From Thioglobus_B sp964558405 (lineage in GTDB: Bacteria > Pseudomonadota > Gammaproteobacteria > PS1 > Pseudothioglobaceae): a DNA stretch of 45,176 bases. The notes under the pieces are model-generated. The model did not search any database. It was given only the letters and a program-made list of their open reading frames with translations, and was not told where the DNA came from. Below are positions 8,894-17,838 of the stretch, piece by piece; position 1 is the stretch's first letter, and each line of letters starts with the position of its first letter. Both the position numbers and the translations under genes were made by a program. The stretch lies in the NCBI GenBank assembly GCA_964558405.1, contig CAZLDG010000011.1, forward strand, positions 1-45,176. The letters are read 5' to 3'.

Positions 8894-9142
8894 TTAAGAG
8901 ATAATTAATAGTGCCAAATATGGTGCCAAATTAAATACAAAGATTAACAGTTTATACAGGCCAATACCGCCATAATGAATGGCGTTGAAAGCTTCTGGAG
9001 AAATGGGTATCCAGTAATTGTGCATTTGATAAACAAAATCACGCGCAAATCTAAACATTAATACCCAAAGTATCAATACCGCCCAGTTAATTAACAAACT
9101 CCAACCTAATAGGCTTTGCCACGCTGCTAAATCCATAAACAC
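8894..9142 (-). CDS. Small two-helix membrane protein, DUF6868-like
   Basis: An 82-residue protein with hydrophobic segments at about residues 13-32 and 60-80. A central conserved-looking stretch reads ARDFVYQMHNYWIPISPEAFNAIHYGG, with the pattern FN-AIHYGGIGLYKLL that I associate with the DUF6868 family of small inner-membrane proteins. Function unknown. A Shine-Dalgarno-like AGAGG precedes the ATG and a good sigma70-type promoter lies upstream (9168-9196). It is probably cotranscribed with the UbiA-family gene, which starts 24 bp downstream. Confidence 0.75.
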   Translation of the reverse strand: MFMDLAAWQSLLGWSLLINWAVLILWVLMFRFARDFVYQMHNYWIPISPEAFNAIHYGGIGLYKLLIFVFNLAPYLALLIIS

Positions 9143-9167
9143 CTCTTTCTTGTCTTTACTTATTTTT

Positions 9168-9196
9168 ATTGTACGGCTATTTGCTCTGGCTTACAA
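9168..9196 (-). promoter_or_regulatory. Sigma70-type promoter for the small membrane gene and ubiA-like gene
   Basis: Reading the minus strand, TTGTAA (9196-9191) is followed by a 17-nt spacer and TACAAT (9173-9168), about 25 bp before the ATG at 9142. The -35 matches 4 of 6 consensus bases, the -10 5 of 6. Confidence 0.6.
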
Positions 9197-9217
9197 GTGA
9201 CGGAGAATCTTTAGGTA

Positions 9218-9685
9218 TCAATGCGCAAACTTAATAAAGCTTTGTTGATCCGGACCCACCTTGGACATAACCTTGTCAATATCACCACCAAACATAGCAC
9301 CCAGCAGCTCAGCATTCATATAACCAATCCAAGCACTGCCATCGGTTTTCTCGTACACGGAAATGGTGCACGGCATAAACACCGAAATCTTTTTATTCTG
9401 GTCCTGTTTAAGTGCGTGATAAGCATGATCGGCATTACAAAGATTAACCAGCATCACCGGTGGCACAATATTCTTGCCGCCGCTGTGTTTTTTAATAGAT
9501 TTGTGTAGTGGCTTAACACTTGGCACCCAATGCGCTGCTTTGGCATTGGCCTGAATTCTGGCCACAGTTTCATCCACAGAATAAGGACTTTTCACCTCTT
9601 TAAGCATCATAGAAGGTGCCATATTCCAAGCAACCATGCCCATAACTGCCGCACCAGCAACAAAGCCTATTAGTGTGTTTTTCAT
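9218..9685 (-). CDS. Exported or membrane-anchored DUF302 protein
   Basis: A 155-residue protein with a hydrophobic N-terminus (KNTLIGFVAGAAVMGMVAW) that is a signal anchor or uncleaved signal peptide. The rest matches the DUF302 fold pattern: VDETVARIQANAKAAHW near the start, a central VNLCNADHAYHAL, ISVFMPCTISVYE with a conserved-position cysteine, and the C-terminal GYMNAELLGAMFGG. DUF302 proteins occur in respiring and sulfur-oxidising bacteria but the biochemical role is not established. A GGAG Shine-Dalgarno lies 7-8 bp before the ATG. A perfect FNR-type box and a TATAAT upstream suggest oxygen-responsive control. Confidence 0.85.
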   Translation of the reverse strand: MKNTLIGFVAGAAVMGMVAWNMAPSMMLKEVKSPYSVDETVARIQANAKAAHWVPSVKPLHKSIKKHSGGKNIVPPVMLVNLCNADHAYHALKQDQNKKISVFMPCTISVYEKTDGSAWIGYMNAELLGAMFGGDIDKVMSKVGPDQQSFIKFAH

Positions 9686-9719
9686 TTCTATCTCCTAAAA
9701 AAATAATAGCAATAACAAT

Positions 9720-9725
9720 ATTATA
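9720..9725 (-). promoter_or_regulatory. -10 box of the DUF302 gene
   Basis: TATAAT on the minus strand, 34 bp before the ATG at 9685. No good -35 hexamer is present, as expected for a class II activator-dependent promoter with the FNR-type site upstream. Confidence 0.6.
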
Positions 9726-9746
9726 AAATTACGATATAGAAAACAC

Positions 9747-9760
9747 TTGATTGACATCAA
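9747..9760. promoter_or_regulatory. FNR/ANR-type box upstream of the DUF302 gene
   Basis: TTGAT-TGAC-ATCAA, a perfect match to the palindromic FNR consensus TTGATNNNNATCAA. Its centre is 28.5 bp upstream of the first base of the TATAAT, which puts it near -41, the position for class II activation. The minus-strand DUF302 gene is the only gene it could serve. Confidence 0.75.
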
Positions 9761-9770
9761 GATAGCCATA

Positions 9771-9798
9771 AAAAATGCCGCGATAAAGCGGCATTTTT
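9771..9798 (-). terminator. Rho-independent terminator of gyrA
   Basis: AAAAATGCCGC (9771-9781) pairs with GCGGCATTTTT (9788-9798) around a 6-nt loop, directly downstream of the gyrA stop on the minus strand. The A/T ends would provide a U-tract in either direction. It also isolates the DUF302 promoter from gyrA readthrough. Confidence 0.88.
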
Positions 9799-9817
9799 AT
9801 TAGGGTTTTTCCAAACT

Positions 9818-12415
9818 TTAGGTATCGCTATCGTCGGACTCTAGTGTCTCAGATGCGTCGTCTTCATCCTCTTCAGTTTCGGCAATTTTAGCCACAGAAA
9901 CCAGCTTTTCACCTTTGGCAATATTAATCAAGGTTACACCCTGGGTATTTCGACCAATCACCGAAACATCGGCTGCTCGAGCACGGACCAACGTACCCTG
10001 GTCAGAGATTAGCATCATCTCATCCTCATCAGTCACCTGAATGGCACCAACCACTTGACCATTGCGATCAGAAGTCTTAATCGAGATTACCCCCGAACCA
10101 CCACGCGCTTGTGCGCGATACTCTTCAAGCTCAGTACGCTTGCCATAACCCTGTTCGGTAGCGGTAAGAATTGGACTGTTATCATCAGCTACAATCAGTG
10201 AAACCACTTCGTCTTTATCGCTAAGCTTCATGCCGCGCACACCAATTGCAGTTCGACCCACAGCGCGTACATCTGCCTCTTTAAAGCGGATTGATTTGCC
10301 TTGTGCTGAGAACAGCATAATGTCTTGCTCACCCGAGGTGATCTCCACACCTACCAGTTTGTCACCATCACGCAATTCAATACCGATAATGCCGCCACGT
10401 CTTGGACGGGCAAAATTGGTTAGTGCGGTCTTCTTACAAGTACCACTACTGGTTACCATAAATACAAACTCGGATTCACTAAACTCTGAAACTGGCAAAA
10501 TGGCATTCACGGTTTCGTCTTTTTCTAGTGGCAGTAAATTAACAATTGGCTTACCGCGTGCTATGCGCGAAGCCATTGGTAATTCATAGACTTTGAGCCA
10601 GTGCACCTTACCGGTTGAAGTAAAGCACAATACGGTGTCGTGCGAGTTGGCTACAAACAGTTGATCAACAAAGTCTTCATCTTTCATCTTAGTCGCAGCC
10701 TTGCCTTTGCCGCCACGACGCTGTGCTTGATAATCACTTAGGGATTGTGCCTTCACATAACCACCATGAGATAAGGTAACTACGCGATCTTCTTGGGCAA
10801 TCAAATCTTCTAAGGTTAGGTCAATCTTGTCTTCTAGGATTTGGGTTAGACGCTCATCAGCAAAGCTCTCTTTTACCTCACTAAGCTCATCACGAATCAC
10901 TTGCATCAGTTTTTCAGGATTTTGCAAAATATCCAATAGGTATTTAATCCACTCAAGTAGTTCATTAAACTCATCAAAAATCTTATCTTTTTCCAGACCA
11001 GTTAGACGATGTAGTTTTAAATCTAAGATGGCTTGTGCTTGTGCTTCAGATAATTGATAATCACCTGATGCCTGTAGACCCAGCTCAGCCGGCAAGTCCT
11101 CTGGCTTAAATAGTGACATGTCACGATCGCCAATCAAATCTTGAATCACGCTACCCTGCCAAGTCTTGGCTACCAATTGTGCCTTAGCTTCCGTTGGATT
11201 AGGTGCGGCCTTAATTAGCTCGATAATTTCATCAATATTGCTCAGCGCAACCGAAAGACCTTCTAAGATATGCGCACGATTTCTGGCCTTGTTGAGATCA
11301 AAAATAGAACGACGGGTCACCACATCACGTCTGTGCGCAATAAAGGCCTGCAAAATCCCCTTAAGGTTCATAAGCTTCGGCATGCCTTGGTCGATTGCCA
11401 CCATGTTAATACCAAAGACGGTTTGCATCTCAGTTAGCTTGTATAGGTTATTAAGCATCACCTCTGGCACTTCACCACGTCTAAGTTCAATCACCATGCG
11501 CATGCCGTCTTTATCCGACTCGTCACGCAAACCGGTAATACCATCAACTTTCTTGTCTTTAACCAGCTCAGCAATCTTACCAATAAGCTTGGCTTTATTG
11601 ACTTGATAAGGCAGCTCAGTCACCACGATGCTTTGCTTGTCCTCGCCTTCAATGTGCGAAACGGCGCGCAGATAAATCTTACCCTTGCCGGTTTCATAAG
11701 CTTGGCGAATACCATCAGCACCATTAATCACGCCGGCAGTTGGAAAGTCCGGCCCTGGCATCACTGCTAATAATTCTTCCATGCTGGCCTGATCATTATC
11801 AATCAAGGTTAAACAAGCATCAATCACCTCACCGAGGTTGTGTGGCGGAATATTGGTGGCCATACCTACCGCGATACCTGATGAGCCATTTACCAACAAA
11901 TTCGGAATACGCGTTGGCAGCACACTTGGCTCAGTTTCTGAGCCATCGTAGTTGTCAATAAAGTCAACGGTTTTCTTGTCCAGGTCTCTTAATAGCTCGT
12001 GCGAGAGTTTGGCCATACGGATTTCGGTATAACGCATTGCCGCTGCCGAATCACCATCAACCGAACCAAAGTTACCCTGACCATCAACCAAGATGTTGCG
12101 CATAGAGAAAGGTTGGGCCATGCGCACAATGGTGTCATACACTGCGGTATCACCATGCGGGTGATACTTACCAATCACATCACCAACAATACGCGCTGAT
12201 TTTTTGTAGGCTTTGTTGTAGTCATTGCCCAATACATCCATCGCGTACAGTACACGACGGTGCACTGGCTTAAGGCCATCACGCACATCCGGTAGTGCAC
12301 GACCAACGATCACGCTCATGGCATATTCCAAGTAGGAACTGCGCATCTCGTCTTCAATGGTAACTAGGGGGAAATTAGGCTCGAAATTCTCAGGATTATC
12401 GATGTTTTCAGACAT
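9818..12415 (-). CDS. gyrA: DNA gyrase subunit A
   Basis: An 865-residue type IIA topoisomerase subunit, normal GyrA length. The catalytic tyrosine is in AAMRYTE. The GyrA box QRRGGKG, which marks gyrase rather than topoisomerase IV, is present in the C-terminal wrapping domain (YQAQRRGGKGK), followed by repeated blades such as RGGIIGIEL and RGGSGVISI. An acidic tail (TEEDEDDASE) ends the protein. The quinolone-determining helix reads HPHGDTAVYDTIVRMAQPF: Thr occupies the E. coli Ser83 position and Asp87 is kept, a susceptible-type configuration. Transcribed from a good promoter at 12445-12473. Confidence 0.98.
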   Translation of the reverse strand: MSENIDNPENFEPNFPLVTIEDEMRSSYLEYAMSVIVGRALPDVRDGLKPVHRRVLYAMDVLGNDYNKAYKKSARIVGDVIGKYHPHGDTAVYDTIVRMAQPFSMRNILVDGQGNFGSVDGDSAAAMRYTEIRMAKLSHELLRDLDKKTVDFIDNYDGSETEPSVLPTRIPNLLVNGSSGIAVGMATNIPPHNLGEVIDACLTLIDNDQASMEELLAVMPGPDFPTAGVINGADGIRQAYETGKGKIYLRAVSHIEGEDKQSIVVTELPYQVNKAKLIGKIAELVKDKKVDGITGLRDESDKDGMRMVIELRRGEVPEVMLNNLYKLTEMQTVFGINMVAIDQGMPKLMNLKGILQAFIAHRRDVVTRRSIFDLNKARNRAHILEGLSVALSNIDEIIELIKAAPNPTEAKAQLVAKTWQGSVIQDLIGDRDMSLFKPEDLPAELGLQASGDYQLSEAQAQAILDLKLHRLTGLEKDKIFDEFNELLEWIKYLLDILQNPEKLMQVIRDELSEVKESFADERLTQILEDKIDLTLEDLIAQEDRVVTLSHGGYVKAQSLSDYQAQRRGGKGKAATKMKDEDFVDQLFVANSHDTVLCFTSTGKVHWLKVYELPMASRIARGKPIVNLLPLEKDETVNAILPVSEFSESEFVFMVTSSGTCKKTALTNFARPRRGGIIGIELRDGDKLVGVEITSGEQDIMLFSAQGKSIRFKEADVRAVGRTAIGVRGMKLSDKDEVVSLIVADDNSPILTATEQGYGKRTELEEYRAQARGGSGVISIKTSDRNGQVVGAIQVTDEDEMMLISDQGTLVRARAADVSVIGRNTQGVTLINIAKGEKLVSVAKIAETEEDEDDASETLESDDSDT

Positions 12416-12444
12416 ACAATTTAAGCTTAATTAGATTGGCTTTT

Positions 12445-12473
12445 ATTGTACCCTAACAGGTGAAAATACACAA
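12445..12473 (-). promoter_or_regulatory. Sigma70-type promoter of gyrA
   Basis: On the minus strand TTGTGT (12473-12468), a 17-nt spacer, then TACAAT (12450-12445), 29 bp before the gyrA ATG at 12415. Spacing is ideal and the -10 matches 5 of 6 consensus bases. Confidence 0.65.
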
Positions 12474-12522
12474 CAAAAATGCGTAAATTAACCTTGAGAA
12501 AAATTAGTTAAAAATCAATGGG

Positions 12523-13578
12523 TTAAGCGTTGCGAATATGCACGGCTGCTGCCAAAGATTTTAATAGGTTTTCGGTATCATCCCAACCAATGCAACTATC
12601 GGTAATACTTACGCCATATTCTAGAGATTCTAACGGCCCTACCGCCTGATTGCCTTCATTGATATTAGACTCAATCATCACCCCGAAAATCTTATCAGAG
12701 CCACTGATAATCTGCTGCGCAATGTTATCGCCTACCTTGAGTTGGTTTTTAAACTTTTTCTCACTATTGGCATGAGAGAAATCTACCATGACCTTATCCA
12801 GTAGCCCGTCTTCAGCCAATTGCTTAGAAGCAGACTCAACGTGCGCCTGATCATAATTTGGCCCATCATTGCCACCACGTAAGATGATATGGGCAGTTTC
12901 ATTACCTGAAGAGGTATAGTGTGACACACCGCCCTCTTTATTGACTGAAAGCAGATGGTGCGATGAATTGGCTGATTTAATCGCATCAATCGCCACTCTA
13001 AGCGAACCTGTAGTGCCGTTTTTAAAGCCTACCGGGCAAGATAGGGCTGAAGCCAACTCACGATGCGTTTGACTCTCTGTGGTACGTGCACCGATGGCAC
13101 CCCAAGAAATAAGATCTGATAAGTATTGCGGGGTAATCACATCCAGATACTCAACCGCAACCGGCACATCCATCTCGGCCAGGTCTGTTAACAGGTGTCT
13201 GGCAATTTTCAGACCTTTATCAATGTTAAAACTCTCATCCAAATCTGGATCGTTAATTAAACCCTTCCAGCCAATGGTAGTACGTGGTTTTTCAAAATAC
13301 ACACGCATAACAATAAACAAATCCTCTTGCAACTCTGCTTTTAGGGCGGCAAGCTTTTGCGCATATTCTCTAGCAGCTCTAGAATCATGAATCGAACAAG
13401 GACCTACAATCACCATTAAACGCTTATCTTTACCCGTTAGAATCTTCTTAATGGTTTCTCTTGCCTGAAAAACACCGGCAGAAGCCTTATCAGTTAACGG
13501 AAACTTTTGCATCAGCGCATTAGGCGCCATCATTGGTGCTGAAGAGGTAATGCGGACGTTATCAGTATTGTATTTCAT
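12523..13578 (-). CDS. 3-deoxy-7-phosphoheptulonate (DAHP) synthase, class I
   Basis: A 351-residue enzyme of the AroF/AroG/AroH family that condenses phosphoenolpyruvate and erythrose 4-phosphate in the first step of the shikimate pathway. Diagnostic segments are VGPCSIHD, MRVYFEKPRTTIGWKGL, GARTTESQTHRELAS, GFKNGTTGSL and VMVDFSHANS. The N-terminal 50 residues, where feedback inhibitors act in E. coli isozymes, are present, but the allosteric amino acid cannot be assigned. It follows folE2 by 9 bp and is the last gene of a queD-folE2-DAHP synthase unit. Confidence 0.95.
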   Translation of the reverse strand: MKYNTDNVRITSSAPMMAPNALMQKFPLTDKASAGVFQARETIKKILTGKDKRLMVIVGPCSIHDSRAAREYAQKLAALKAELQEDLFIVMRVYFEKPRTTIGWKGLINDPDLDESFNIDKGLKIARHLLTDLAEMDVPVAVEYLDVITPQYLSDLISWGAIGARTTESQTHRELASALSCPVGFKNGTTGSLRVAIDAIKSANSSHHLLSVNKEGGVSHYTSSGNETAHIILRGGNDGPNYDQAHVESASKQLAEDGLLDKVMVDFSHANSEKKFKNQLKVGDNIAQQIISGSDKIFGVMIESNINEGNQAVGPLESLEYGVSITDSCIGWDDTENLLKSLAAAVHIRNA

Positions 13579-13587
13579 GCGTCTGGT

Positions 13588-14379
13588 TTATTTGTCGTTC
13601 TCAATTAGGGCGTAAGCCGAGTGATTATGAATAGATTCAAAGTTCTCTGATTCTAAACGATAATAGGCCACACGCTCATCATTATTTAGCTCTAAAGCAA
13701 TATCGCGTACCAAATCTTCCACAAAGGCTGGATTGTCATAAGCTCTCTCGGTCACATATTTCTCATCATCACGCTTTAAGATAGCATACAACTCACAAGA
13801 GGCTTTACGCTCTGCCAAATCAATCAGATCTTCGATATTTAGCGTCTTGCCCTTGGCGGCTCTGGCTTTGATGGTAATGTGAGAGCGCTGATTATGCGCA
13901 CCATATTTAGAAATACTCTTAGAGCATGGGCATAGACTGGTTACCGGCACCACCACTTTCATCATCACTTGTGAAGCACCCTCTTCTAATGTGCCATAGA
14001 GTGTCACTTGATAATCCATCATTGACTCAACTCCTGAAGAAGGCGCCTTTTTCTTTCTGAAAAATGGAAAGTTCAAAGTGATATGGGCACGACTAGATTC
14101 TAGGCGCTCTTTCACCTTGTTGATAATCACACCAAAATTAGACGAATCAAACTCGCACGGTCCTTCATTAAGAATCTGAATAAAACGTGACATATGTGTG
14201 CCTTTGACATGCTCTGGCAAAGTAACGGTCATGGTGAAATTACCCACGGTTGGCATTTTATTGCCGTCTTTATCCACATAGGTAATCGGATGACTAATGT
14301 CTTTAATACCGACTTTGTCGATGACAATTTGTCGAGTGTCTTTAGAGTTTTGCGTATCAGGCAGGTTGGTTGCGCTCAT
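13588..14379 (-). CDS. folE2: GTP cyclohydrolase FolE2 (type IB)
   Basis: A 263-residue protein. The family motif VTSLCPCSKSISKYGAHNQRSH, with the catalytic metal-site cysteine, is clear, as are KGTHMSRFIQILNE and the C-terminal EDLVRDIALEL. FolE2 converts GTP to dihydroneopterin triphosphate, the precursor of both tetrahydrofolate and 7-deazaguanine (queuosine). In several bacteria FolE2 replaces zinc-dependent FolE when zinc is scarce; no Zur site was recognised here. It is separated from queD by only 4 bp, which points to queuosine synthesis as at least one use. Confidence 0.95.
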   Translation of the reverse strand: MSATNLPDTQNSKDTRQIVIDKVGIKDISHPITYVDKDGNKMPTVGNFTMTVTLPEHVKGTHMSRFIQILNEGPCEFDSSNFGVIINKVKERLESSRAHITLNFPFFRKKKAPSSGVESMMDYQVTLYGTLEEGASQVMMKVVVPVTSLCPCSKSISKYGAHNQRSHITIKARAAKGKTLNIEDLIDLAERKASCELYAILKRDDEKYVTERAYDNPAFVEDLVRDIALELNNDERVAYYRLESENFESIHNHSAYALIENDK

Positions 14380-14383
14380 GATT

Positions 14384-14752
14384 TTAATTCGAGTAAGTCA
14401 CACAGGCTCTTGGCGTTTCCCAAATGGTAACGGCTTGTACGCGAACTTGTGCAGTGTTAATGAGTTTACCCACTTCTTCATAGCAATATTTGGCAATATT
14501 CTCAGCCGTGGGATTTAGACTGTCAAAAGGCTCAACATCATTGAGATATTGATGATCAAGTCTGTTGATCACTACCTTGGTTTGTTGTTTGATTTCACGA
14601 AAATCAATGGCGATACCCACCTCGTCTAGAACTTCAGATTCTACTAGGACCTCAACTTGCCAGTTGTGTCCGTGCAAACGTGAACAATCCCCGGGGTAAT
14701 TCCTTAAAGAATGCGCTGCAGCAAAGTCGGTTACAATTTTTAGGACGAACAT
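14384..14752 (-). CDS. queD: 6-carboxy-5,6,7,8-tetrahydropterin synthase (QueD/PTPS family)
   Basis: A 122-residue protein from the ATG at 14752 (MFVLKIVTDFAAAHSL). Zinc ligands are the His in AAAHSL and the HGH of CSRLHGHNW; the catalytic Cys is the C in GDCSRLHGH. The middle carries FREIKQ and LDHQYLND, and the end has PTAENIAKYCYEEV, all typical of QueD. It makes 6-carboxytetrahydropterin from dihydroneopterin triphosphate, the FolE2 product, in queuosine synthesis. A TATAAT -10 lies at 14785-14780. A TTG start at 14770 is rejected because the conserved N-terminus begins at the ATG. Confidence 0.92.
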   Translation of the reverse strand: MFVLKIVTDFAAAHSLRNYPGDCSRLHGHNWQVEVLVESEVLDEVGIAIDFREIKQQTKVVINRLDHQYLNDVEPFDSLNPTAENIAKYCYEEVGKLINTAQVRVQAVTIWETPRACVTYSN

Positions 14753-14779
14753 TTTCGGAAAAATTGACAAAAGGAGTTG

Positions 14780-14785
14780 ATTATA
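14780..14785 (-). promoter_or_regulatory. Candidate -10 box of the queD operon
   Basis: TATAAT on the minus strand, 27 bp before the queD ATG. The hexamer 17 bp upstream (TGTAAA) matches only 3 of 6 -35 bases. It would give queD-folE2-DAHP synthase its own transcript apart from parC. Confidence 0.5.
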
Positions 14786-14826
14786 CCTGCGTTAAGGGAT
14801 TTTTTACACCCTCAATTAATCTGGAC

Positions 14827-17064
14827 TTAGTCAATCGCCTCAATTCGAGCCACGTTTTGATAACCCTTAGGCAAAACATTACCGCGACGCGCTCTGGCGC
14901 CCACGTAGTTAGTGAGATCAGCAAACTTAATACTCAAATGGCGTTTTCCGGCATAAACCCTAAGGCTTTGGGTTTCAAATAGTGTACAAATACTCACCAC
15001 AAACTCTTGTCGATCTTTGAGGTCTTTGGCTGGAATTTGAATCAACTTATTACCCTTACCTTTAGAGAGTACTGGCAATTCTGAGATTGGGAATACCAAC
15101 AGTCGTCCACGATTGGTAGTTACTGCCACAAATTGACGCTCAAGATCCTCAACACTCACTACCTTCATCACATTGGAGCCCTGAGGCAGGGTAATGGCAG
15201 CCTTACCGGCTTTCTTCTTAGAGAGTAAATCGCCCACGGTAGCAACAAAACCATAACCTGCATCTGAGGCCAGTAAGATGTTTTGATCCTCATCACCCAT
15301 GATCACATCGACAAATTGTGCGTCTGCAGGTGGAGAAAGTCTGCCGGTAAGTGGCTCACCCTGACCTCTAGCACTTGGCAAAGAATTGGCCAGTAGTGAA
15401 TAAGAGCGTCCGGTGGAATCCATGAAAATGGCATTTTTATTACTGCGACCCTTCACACTGGTAAGATATTCATCACCTGATTTGTAATTAAGTGTGGCCG
15501 GATCAATATCATGACCCTTGGCTGAGCGTACCCAGCCTTTAGAGCTGAGCACTACGGTGACATTTTCCGCCGGCATCAAATCATCTTCGCTAAAGGCTTG
15601 TGAGGCTTGCGCACCCGTAACCAATTTAGAGCGTCTGTCATCGCCAAATTCTTTAACAATGGCTTTTAGCTCTTTTTTGATAAAGGTTTTTAGTCTAGCG
15701 TCACTGGATAGTAGTAATTCTAATTGGGCTTTTTCCTCGGCCAATTCGCTTTGCTCAGTTTGAATCTTTTGCTCCTCTAACTTGGCTAGATGTCTAAGCT
15801 TTAGCTCTAAAATCGCCTCGGCTTGCACGTCACTTAAACCAAAGCGCTCCATCAGCACGGGCTTAGGCTTATCCTCTGAGCGGATAATAGCAATCACTTC
15901 ATCAATATTCAGATAGGCAATTAACAAACCATCTAAGATATGCAGCCTAGCAAGGATTTTATCCAGACGATATTGCAAGCGCGCAGTCACAATCTGGGTG
16001 CGATAATCCAGCCACTCTTTGAGCATTGGAATCAGTGGCTTAACCTTTGGTCGGCCATCTAAGCCGATCACATTCATATTAACGCGATAATTCTTCTCTA
16101 GATCGGTGGTGGCAAATAAGTGCGACATCAATGCCTCTACATCCACACGATTCGAGCGCGGAGAGATGACAATACGCGTTGGATTTTCATGATCAGATTC
16201 GTCACGAATATCATCTACCAATGGCAGTTTTTTCTTGCGCATCTGCTCAGCCACCTGAGCAATAACTTTCGCGCCTGAGGTTTGAAATGGCAGCTCAGCA
16301 ATCACCACTTCGCCGGATTCTATTTGATAATCAGCGCGCATCTTAATCGAGCCATGTCCAGTCTCATAACACTGGCGAATATCACTCTCACTAGAGACAA
16401 TATTACCACCTGAGGGATAATCTGGCGCTGGCAGAATCCTCATTAAAGCATCTAGGTCGGTTGAAGGTTTTTCTAAGAGCTGAATACAAGCCGAAACCAC
16501 CTCAGAAATATTATGTGGCGGTACATCGGTAGCCATACCCACGGCAATACCACTCACACCATTGAGTAGCAGATTGGGTACTTGTGCCGGCAGATTTTCT
16601 GGTTCTTTAAGTGAACCATCAAAGTTATCAGTCCAGTTAACCGTGCCTTGGTTAATTTCTTTTAATAAAAGATCAGCATAACGCGAGAGCTTACTCTCAG
16701 TATAACGCATGGCTGCAAAGGATTTTGGATCATCAGGCGCACCCCAGTTGCCTTGGCCATCAATAAACGGATAACGATAAGAAAAGGGTTGTGCCATCAG
16801 CACCATGGCTTCATAGCAAGCACTGTCACCATGTGGGTGGAATTTACCCAGTACATCACCCACGGTACGGGCTGATTTTTTGTATTTGGCGGTGGATTTG
16901 AGCCCCAGCTCGCTCATGGCGTAGATAATGCGTCTTTGTACCGGTTTTAGACCATCGCCCACAAAAGGTAGTGCGCGATCCAAAATCACATACATCGAGT
17001 AATCAAGATAAGCGCGCTCTGAGAATTCTGCTACGCTTTGTTGTTCCAGGCCAATCTGGCTCAT
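14827..17064 (-). CDS. parC: DNA topoisomerase IV subunit A
   Basis: A 745-residue type IIA topoisomerase subunit. The catalytic tyrosine lies in FAAMRYTESKLS; the segment GNWGAPDDPKSF is the ParC version of the region (GyrA reads GNFGSVDGDS). There is no QRRGGKG GyrA box, and the C-terminal domain is shorter, both as expected for ParC. It decatenates daughter chromosomes together with ParE. The quinolone region HPHGDSACYEAMVLMAQPF keeps Ser and Glu at the usual resistance positions. The parE partner is not in the window. Confidence 0.97.
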   Translation of the reverse strand: MSQIGLEQQSVAEFSERAYLDYSMYVILDRALPFVGDGLKPVQRRIIYAMSELGLKSTAKYKKSARTVGDVLGKFHPHGDSACYEAMVLMAQPFSYRYPFIDGQGNWGAPDDPKSFAAMRYTESKLSRYADLLLKEINQGTVNWTDNFDGSLKEPENLPAQVPNLLLNGVSGIAVGMATDVPPHNISEVVSACIQLLEKPSTDLDALMRILPAPDYPSGGNIVSSESDIRQCYETGHGSIKMRADYQIESGEVVIAELPFQTSGAKVIAQVAEQMRKKKLPLVDDIRDESDHENPTRIVISPRSNRVDVEALMSHLFATTDLEKNYRVNMNVIGLDGRPKVKPLIPMLKEWLDYRTQIVTARLQYRLDKILARLHILDGLLIAYLNIDEVIAIIRSEDKPKPVLMERFGLSDVQAEAILELKLRHLAKLEEQKIQTEQSELAEEKAQLELLLSSDARLKTFIKKELKAIVKEFGDDRRSKLVTGAQASQAFSEDDLMPAENVTVVLSSKGWVRSAKGHDIDPATLNYKSGDEYLTSVKGRSNKNAIFMDSTGRSYSLLANSLPSARGQGEPLTGRLSPPADAQFVDVIMGDEDQNILLASDAGYGFVATVGDLLSKKKAGKAAITLPQGSNVMKVVSVEDLERQFVAVTTNRGRLLVFPISELPVLSKGKGNKLIQIPAKDLKDRQEFVVSICTLFETQSLRVYAGKRHLSIKFADLTNYVGARARRGNVLPKGYQNVARIEAID

Positions 17065-17149
17065 GCTCTCCTTAAAAATTTCACCGAAAAACGCTCGGGT
17101 TTTGCGCTATTTTAATTCAACTAATTCAGCACAGTAAACAAATTAAGCG

Positions 17150-17779
17150 CTAAAGCCTGGAGGCATAATCTGCCACCGCTTCTAGTTGCTGCTCATCCAT
17201 ATTCTGAATCAGTTTTAACATGGTGGGATCAGCATTGGTACGATAGCCATCACGCATCCACTGCAATTGTCTTAACAGATAAGCAAAATGCTGATTGCTA
17301 ATCTTTGGATAGGTTTCTTGCGCATTACCTTGACCCGAAGCCCCGTGACAGGTTGAACAATGGGTAATATAAAGCGATCGACCTAGGTCTAAGTTTTTGC
17401 CATCACCTTTGCCACTGCTTGGGTGAGGTTGCAAGTTTTCAATATAAGCGGCGACATCGGCAATAGCCTGCACACCACCAATGGTTTTGGCATCGGAAAA
17501 TGGATACATGGTTGGGTTATCACGATGCTTGTTTTGAATGTCTTTAAGTTGTTTAATAGTCACCGAGGCATGCTGTCCGGCAATCACAGGGAAGCTGCCA
17601 TTTTCCTTACCCCAGCCGCTTTGCATGTGACAAGCTGCGCACAATTGATAGGTCTTTTTACCCGCAACCAAGTCAGAGTCTAGTCTTGATGCTTGCAGAT
17701 AAACATCCTCGGTTTGCGCCAGCGTCATTGGGCTGATTAGCCCAGTAATTAATGCACTGAGCAATAACAATGATTTCAT
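17150..17779 (-). CDS. Periplasmic dihaem cytochrome c (c4-like)
   Basis: A 209-residue protein with a signal peptide (MKSLLLLSALITGLISPMTLAQ) and two c-type haem motifs, CAACH near residue 48 and CSTCH near residue 143. The two halves are similar in layout, each a single-haem class I cytochrome c domain; candidate distal ligands are the methionines in TMYPFSD and TMLKLIQ. This is the c4 architecture: periplasmic, electron transfer toward terminal oxidases or other reductases. Monocistronic as far as can be seen, divergent from the exported protein gene at 17839. Confidence 0.92.
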   Translation of the reverse strand: MKSLLLLSALITGLISPMTLAQTEDVYLQASRLDSDLVAGKKTYQLCAACHMQSGWGKENGSFPVIAGQHASVTIKQLKDIQNKHRDNPTMYPFSDAKTIGGVQAIADVAAYIENLQPHPSSGKGDGKNLDLGRSLYITHCSTCHGASGQGNAQETYPKISNQHFAYLLRQLQWMRDGYRTNADPTMLKLIQNMDEQQLEAVADYASRL

Positions 17780-17838
17780 ACGACCTATACTTAACTTGGT
17801 AAAATATTCATAGTTTACTGTAATTACTCACAATACTG

